Assembly (NCBI RefSeq): GCF_000716875.1
Contig: NZ_JNWQ01000049.1
Coordinates: 1-53,141 of the forward strand
Direction: 5' to 3'
Length of the DNA stretch: 53,141 bases
From: Streptomyces novaecaesareae
Lineage (GTDB): Bacteria > Actinomycetota > Actinomycetes > Streptomycetales > Streptomycetaceae
The notes below the pieces were generated by a model, which was not told the origin of the DNA, ran no database searches, and saw nothing but the letters and a program-made list of their open reading frames with translations. Numbering within the stretch: position 1 is the stretch's first letter; every line of letters begins with the position of its first letter. Made by a program: the position numbers and the translations under genes. Positions 48,630-53,141 of the stretch are shown here, piece by piece.

Positions 48630-48668
48630 CGGCCCGGCCGTCGGCGTCCTCGGACGCCCGCCGGGCCG
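48630..48668 (+). terminator. Hairpin between ssb and rpsR
   Basis: An outer 9-bp stem (48630-48638 and 48660-48668) and an inner 7-bp stem (48643-48649 and 48652-48658). It could be an attenuator or RNA processing site that sets rpsR-rplI expression apart from ssb. Confidence 0.5.
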
Positions 48669-48690
48669 TGAACCCCAAATGGAGCACACA

Positions 48691-48927
48691 ATGGCGAAGC
48701 CGCCTGCTCGCAAGCCGAAGAAGAAGGTTTGCGTCTTCTGCAAGGACAAGGTCAACTACGTTGACTACAAGGACACGAACCTGCTGCGGAAGTACATCTC
48801 CGACCGTGGCAAGATCCGTGCCCGCCGGGTCACCGGCAACTGCACCCAGCACCAGCGTGACGTCGCCACGGCCGTGAAGAACAGCCGTGAGATGGCGCTG
48901 CTGCCCTACACCAGCACCGCGCGCTAA
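48691..48927 (+). CDS. rpsR: 30S ribosomal protein S18, zinc-binding form
   Basis: A 78-residue S18 with a CVFC pair (Cys14, Cys17) and CTQH (Cys51, His54), the four-ligand zinc form (C+). Actinomycetes often have a second zinc-free S18 elsewhere that replaces it under zinc limitation. ATG 48691 is chosen (GGAG 7 bases upstream) over the ATG at 48679. rplI starts 17 bases later. Confidence 0.95.
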   Translation: MAKPPARKPKKKVCVFCKDKVNYVDYKDTNLLRKYISDRGKIRARRVTGNCTQHQRDVATAVKNSREMALLPYTSTAR

Positions 48928-48944
48928 GAGAGGGTGACCAAGTA

Positions 48945-49391
48945 ATGAAGATCATCCTCACGCACGAGGTGCCGGGTCTCGGCTCCGCCGGCGAGGTCGT
49001 CGAGGTCAAGGACGGCTACGCCCGCAACTACCTGGTTCCGCGTGGCTACGCCATCCGCTGGACCAAGGGTGGTCAGAAGGACGTCGACGCCATCCGTCGC
49101 GCCCGCAAGATCCACGAGATCCAGACCCTTGAGGCCGCCAACGAGGTCAAGGGCAAGCTGGAGGGCGTCCAGGTCAAGCTGGCCGTTCGCTCGGGTGAGG
49201 CCGGCCGTCTGTTCGGCTCGGTGACCCAGTCCGACGTCGTCGAGGCCATCAAGGCCGCCGGCGGCCCGTCGGTCGACAAGCGCGCCGTCGCGATCGCCTC
49301 GCCGATCAAGACCGTGGGCACCCACAAGGTCTCGGTCAAGCTGCACTCCGACGTCCAGGCCAACCTGGACATCGCGGTCGTCGCTGCCTGA
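48945..49391 (+). CDS. rplI: 50S ribosomal protein L9
   Basis: A 148-residue two-domain ribosomal protein. The N-terminal domain has [21 protein letters not shown] and [14 protein letters not shown], then a long connecting helix and a C-terminal domain with GRLFGSVT. It influences frame maintenance. The ATG 48945 start has an AGAGGGTG site upstream. It is the last gene of the rpsF operon, followed by a strong terminator. Confidence 0.97.
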   Translation: MKIILTHEVPGLGSAGEVVEVKDGYARNYLVPRGYAIRWTKGGQKDVDAIRRARKIHEIQTLEAANEVKGKLEGVQVKLAVRSGEAGRLFGSVTQSDVVEAIKAAGGPSVDKRAVAIASPIKTVGTHKVSVKLHSDVQANLDIAVVAA

Positions 49392-49409
49392 GTTCCGTAG
49401 CAGTGGCCT

Positions 49410-49441
49410 GAGGGCCGGACTCCTCCGGGAGTCCGGCCCTC
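49410..49441. terminator. Shared terminator between rplI and the MATE gene
   Basis: A 14-bp perfect stem (49410-49423 and 49428-49441) with a TCCG loop between converging genes. Confidence 0.88.
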
Positions 49442-49488
49442 GGTCGTTCCCGGGACGCGCGGGGCCCGGGGCGCGCGGGGAGCCCGTG

Positions 49489-50847
49489 CTAGCCGCGGAC
49501 GGCTCCGGTGACCAGCCACCTGCCGCCGCGGGCGCGCCGCACCAGGAAGGCGGCGCGGACCAGCATGAACAGGTTCATCGCCCACCAGAGCCCGGCCAGC
49601 CCGGCGCCGGTGGCCGGCACCGCGAGGGCCGCCGGGGCGAACACCGCCAGGGTCGCGAGCGCCGCCCAGGCCAGGTACGGGCCGTCCCCGGCGCCCATCA
49701 GCACCCCGTCCAGCACGAAGACCAGGCCGGCGACCGGCTGGCTGAGCGCGAGCAGCAGCAGCGCGGTGGCCAGCTGTGACCGCACGGCCGGATCGGGCGT
49801 GAACAGCGGGACGTACAGCGGGCGGGCGACCACCACCAGCAGGCCGAGCACCACCCCGGAGCCGATGCCCCACTCGACCATCCGCCGGGTGGCGGCCCTG
49901 GCGCCCGGGACGTCCGAGGCGCCCAGGTAACGGCCGATGATGGCCTGACCGGCGATCGCGATGGCGTCCAGCGCGAAGGCCAGGAAGCTGAACAGCGTCA
50001 TGGTGATCTGATGCGCGGCCACCTGGTCGTCGCCCAGCCGGGCGGCCACCGCGGTGGCGATCATCAGCACCGCGCGCAGGCTGATCGTCCGGACCAGCAG
50101 CGGGCCGCCGGCCCTGGCGCTCGCCCGGATGCCCGTCGCGTCCGGCCGCAGCGAGGCCCGCTCCCGGCGGGCGCCGCGGACCACCACGACCAGGTAGACG
50201 GCGGCCATCCCGGTCTGCGTGATGACGGTGCCCCAGGCCGAGCCGGCCACCCCGAGCCCGGCGCCGTACACCAGTCCGGCGTTCAGGCCGATGTTGGCGG
50301 CGAAGCCCGCGACGGCCACCAGCAGCGGTGTCCGGGTGTCCTGGAGCCCGCGCAGCACGCCGGTGGCGGCCAGCACCATGAGCATCGCCGGGATCCCCAG
50401 GGAGCTGATCCGCAGGTACGTCACGGCGTAGGGCGCCGCGGTCGGCGAGGCGCCCAGCACGTCGGCCACCCAGGGGGCCGTCAGCAGGGTCAGCAGCACC
50501 ACCGGGACGGCCAGGCCGAACGCGAGCCAGATGCCGTCGATGCCCTGCTGCACGGCGCCCCGGCGGTCCCCGGCGCCGATCCGGCGGGCGACCGCCGCGG
50601 TGGTGGCGTAGGCGAGGAAGACGAACACCCCGGTCGCGGTGGTGAGCGCGGCGGAGGCGACGCCGACCCCGGCCAGCTGCGGGGTGCCCAGGTGGCCGAC
50701 GATCGCCGAGTCGGCCATCAGGAAGAGCGGCTCGGCGACCAGCGCGCCGAAGGCCGGGACGGCCAGGGCGAGGATCTCCCGGTCGTGCCGGCGTCTCGCG
50801 GGGACGGGGGTTGGGGGCGAGGCGGTCATGGGCTCCAGGCTACTCAT
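49489..50847 (-). CDS. MATE-family efflux transporter (DinF-like)
   Basis: A 452-residue, 12-helix MOP-superfamily exporter of the DinF branch. It contains EILALAVPAFGALVAEPLFLMADSAIVGHLGT in outline and the second-half repeat LLVRTISLRAVLMIATAVAARLG. Substrates are not predictable; drug or metabolite efflux is the family role. ATG 50847 opens the frame; ATG 50829 (MTASPPTPV) is the alternative but has GGAG only 3 bases ahead. It is antisense to the operon to its left and divergent from dnaB, with a DnaA-box-like site (50845-50853) at its start. Confidence 0.87.
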   Translation of the reverse strand: MSSLEPMTASPPTPVPARRRHDREILALAVPAFGALVAEPLFLMADSAIVGHLGTPQLAGVGVASAALTTATGVFVFLAYATTAAVARRIGAGDRRGAVQQGIDGIWLAFGLAVPVVLLTLLTAPWVADVLGASPTAAPYAVTYLRISSLGIPAMLMVLAATGVLRGLQDTRTPLLVAVAGFAANIGLNAGLVYGAGLGVAGSAWGTVITQTGMAAVYLVVVVRGARRERASLRPDATGIRASARAGGPLLVRTISLRAVLMIATAVAARLGDDQVAAHQITMTLFSFLAFALDAIAIAGQAIIGRYLGASDVPGARAATRRMVEWGIGSGVVLGLLVVVARPLYVPLFTPDPAVRSQLATALLLLALSQPVAGLVFVLDGVLMGAGDGPYLAWAALATLAVFAPAALAVPATGAGLAGLWWAMNLFMLVRAAFLVRRARGGRWLVTGAVRG

Positions 50848-50994
50848 CCACAGGTAATGGACGCCAGTAGGTTGTGCCCATTACTCGAAATCTTGAGCGG
50901 CGTCGTTCGTCCGCTCTGCGCCCACAGCCGTTCGGAGGTGTGTGAAGTTTTTCTCATGCACAGGCCCGAGAAGAGGTAATCCCAGGTCAGCAGG

Positions 50995-51024
50995 TTGACG
51001 GTGGAGCGATCGTCGGGTTATCCA
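50995..51024 (+). promoter_or_regulatory. Putative dnaB promoter overlapped by a DnaA box
   Basis: TTGACG (50995-51000), an 18-base spacer and TATCCA (51019-51024) form a plausible promoter. Its -10 is part of the exact DnaA box TTATCCACA (51018-51026). Confidence 0.45.
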
Positions 51025-51106
51025 CAGGGACGTCCACAGGGGCGTCCACAGCTTTGGTGCAGTTCTCCACAGGACGGGGCCGTTCATCCACACCCCCTGT
51101 GGATAA
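51018..51106. promoter_or_regulatory. Cluster of six DnaA boxes upstream of dnaB
   Basis: TTATCCACA at 51018, ACGTCCACA at 51030, GCGTCCACA at 51042, TTCTCCACA at 51063 and TCATCCACA at 51084 are all on the plus strand. An exact minus-strand TTATCCACA lies at 51098-51106. The spacings are 12, 12, 21, 21 and 14 bases, mostly multiples of a helical turn. A seventh related site (TCATCCACA) is at 50845-50853. The rest of the 434-base gap holds nothing else that I can name. Confidence 0.75.
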
Positions 51107-51281
51107 CCGCCTTGGCGCAAGGGTGCCCGGCGCCTTAGCGTGGGCTCTCCGCCCGACACTCCCACCGCCCCCGGCGTCCGATTTGTCGGAGCCGTGGCGT
51201 ACAAAGAGGATCGGATCCGCTCCACCCAGCCACCGGCAAGGCCCGCTCCAACTCGCACCACTCGCTGATCGGGGAACACGC

Positions 51282-52913
<1,632 letters not shown>

Positions 52914-52930
52914 GCCCGGGCCACTGTAGG

Positions 52931-52970
52931 GTCTCAGCTTTCGTGGCACAGTCTCAGCTTCGATGGCACA
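52931..52970. repeat. Two tandem 20-bp repeats after dnaB
   Basis: 52931-52950 and 52951-52970 share GTCTCAGCTT, then differ at three bases before TGGCACA. They precede the hairpin at 52967. Repeated terminal motifs like this occur at ends of some insertion sequences, so this may be an IS remnant. Confidence 0.65.
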
Positions 52971-52996
52971 GGGGTGGCATTTATGCCACCCCTGTG
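52967..52996 (+). terminator. dnaB terminator hairpin
   Basis: A 14-bp perfect stem (52967-52980 and 52983-52996) with a TT loop, 54 bases past dnaB. An adjoining 8-bp palindrome (52991-52998 and 53000-53007) overlaps its right arm. Confidence 0.7.
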
Positions 52997-53059
52997 AGAC
53001 TCACAGGTCGGGGCGTTCGCTCTTTCGGGTGAAGGCTTTCAGTGGGCTTTACCCCGGTT

Positions 53060-53141
53060 TGTGGACACTTCTGAGAAGCGGATCTTGGGGTCCGTGGAGA
53101 GGATGTCCTCATGGGTACTGCGAGGTACTCGGGGGAGTTCA
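53060..53141 (+). mobile_element. Possible left end of an insertion sequence, cut by the window edge
   Basis: From TGTGGACACTT at 53060 to the edge the sequence has the layout of an IS left end: a terminal-repeat-like start about 50 bases ahead of an ATG with GAGAGGAT upstream. The right end is outside the window, so the inverted repeats cannot be confirmed. Confidence 0.4.
53111..53141 (+). CDS. Transposase N-terminus, partial (IS3 OrfA-like)
   Basis: Ten codons, MGTARYSGEF, are visible before the edge. This matches the usual opening of IS3-family OrfA proteins (basic residue, Y, S/P, x, E, F) and little else. GAGAGGAT lies 6 bases upstream. It is a 3'-truncated view, not a truncated gene as far as can be seen. 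Confidence 0.4.
   Translation, partial: MGTARYSGEF

Overview
The window is the chromosomal origin region of a high-GC actinomycete, almost certainly a member of the Streptomycetaceae (Streptomyces or Kitasatospora). The evidence is the very high GC with GC-biased third positions, many GTG starts, DnaA boxes of the TTGTCCACA type, palindromic parS sites (GTTTCACGTGAAAC), a DnaA with a long disordered domain II, and gene order that matches the known Streptomyces/Mycobacterium oriC neighbourhood.

Layout. Bases 1-375 hold two identical tandem tRNA-Ile(GAU) genes. Bases 375-11908, all on the minus strand, read away from the origin: dnaN, gnd, recF, a DUF721 gene, gyrB, gyrA, a DUF3566 membrane protein and a cyclopropane-fatty-acid-synthase-like methyltransferase. 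oriC (11909-12842) lies between dnaN and dnaA and carries more than 20 DnaA-box-like sites, many spaced by about one helical turn. Minus-strand dnaA (12843-14696) has its own promoter with two adjacent DnaA boxes. On its other side the plus strand carries rpmH-rnpA-yidD-yidC-jag-rsmG-parA-parB and a GNAT gene. A minus-strand envelope and redox block follows (21950-32766). In transcription order it is a DUF6049 protein, murJ, a membrane pseudokinase, an ECF sigma factor of the SigM type, its zinc-motif anti-sigma factor, then trxB and trxA behind a textbook SigR promoter.

From 33 kb on come the tRNA CCA-adding enzyme, two tandem LppU/SCO3897-like membrane proteins, an MFS transporter, inositol-phosphate synthase with an upstream PadR regulator, a class A penicillin-binding protein, a GT87-like membrane glycosyltransferase, a FemX/alanine-racemase-like pair and a small membrane protein. 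Then come the rpsF-ssb-rpsR-rplI operon, a MATE exporter and dnaB. The last 80 bases look like the left end of an insertion sequence.

How it works together. The genes combine replication initiation (DnaA, DnaN, DnaB, SSB, gyrase, RecF), origin segregation (ParA, ParB, eight parS-like sites), membrane-protein insertion and tRNA/ribosome maturation, and peptidoglycan synthesis and export (MurJ, PBP, FemX). Highly expressed genes run codirectionally with replication in both arms. The most notable non-coding signals are the phased DnaA-box cluster on the dnaB promoter, the dnaN terminator whose arms are DnaA-box-like, parS sites inside coding sequence or nested in longer palindromes, and the duplicated tRNA-Ile unit. 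I did not find a phage, CRISPR array or biosynthetic gene cluster.
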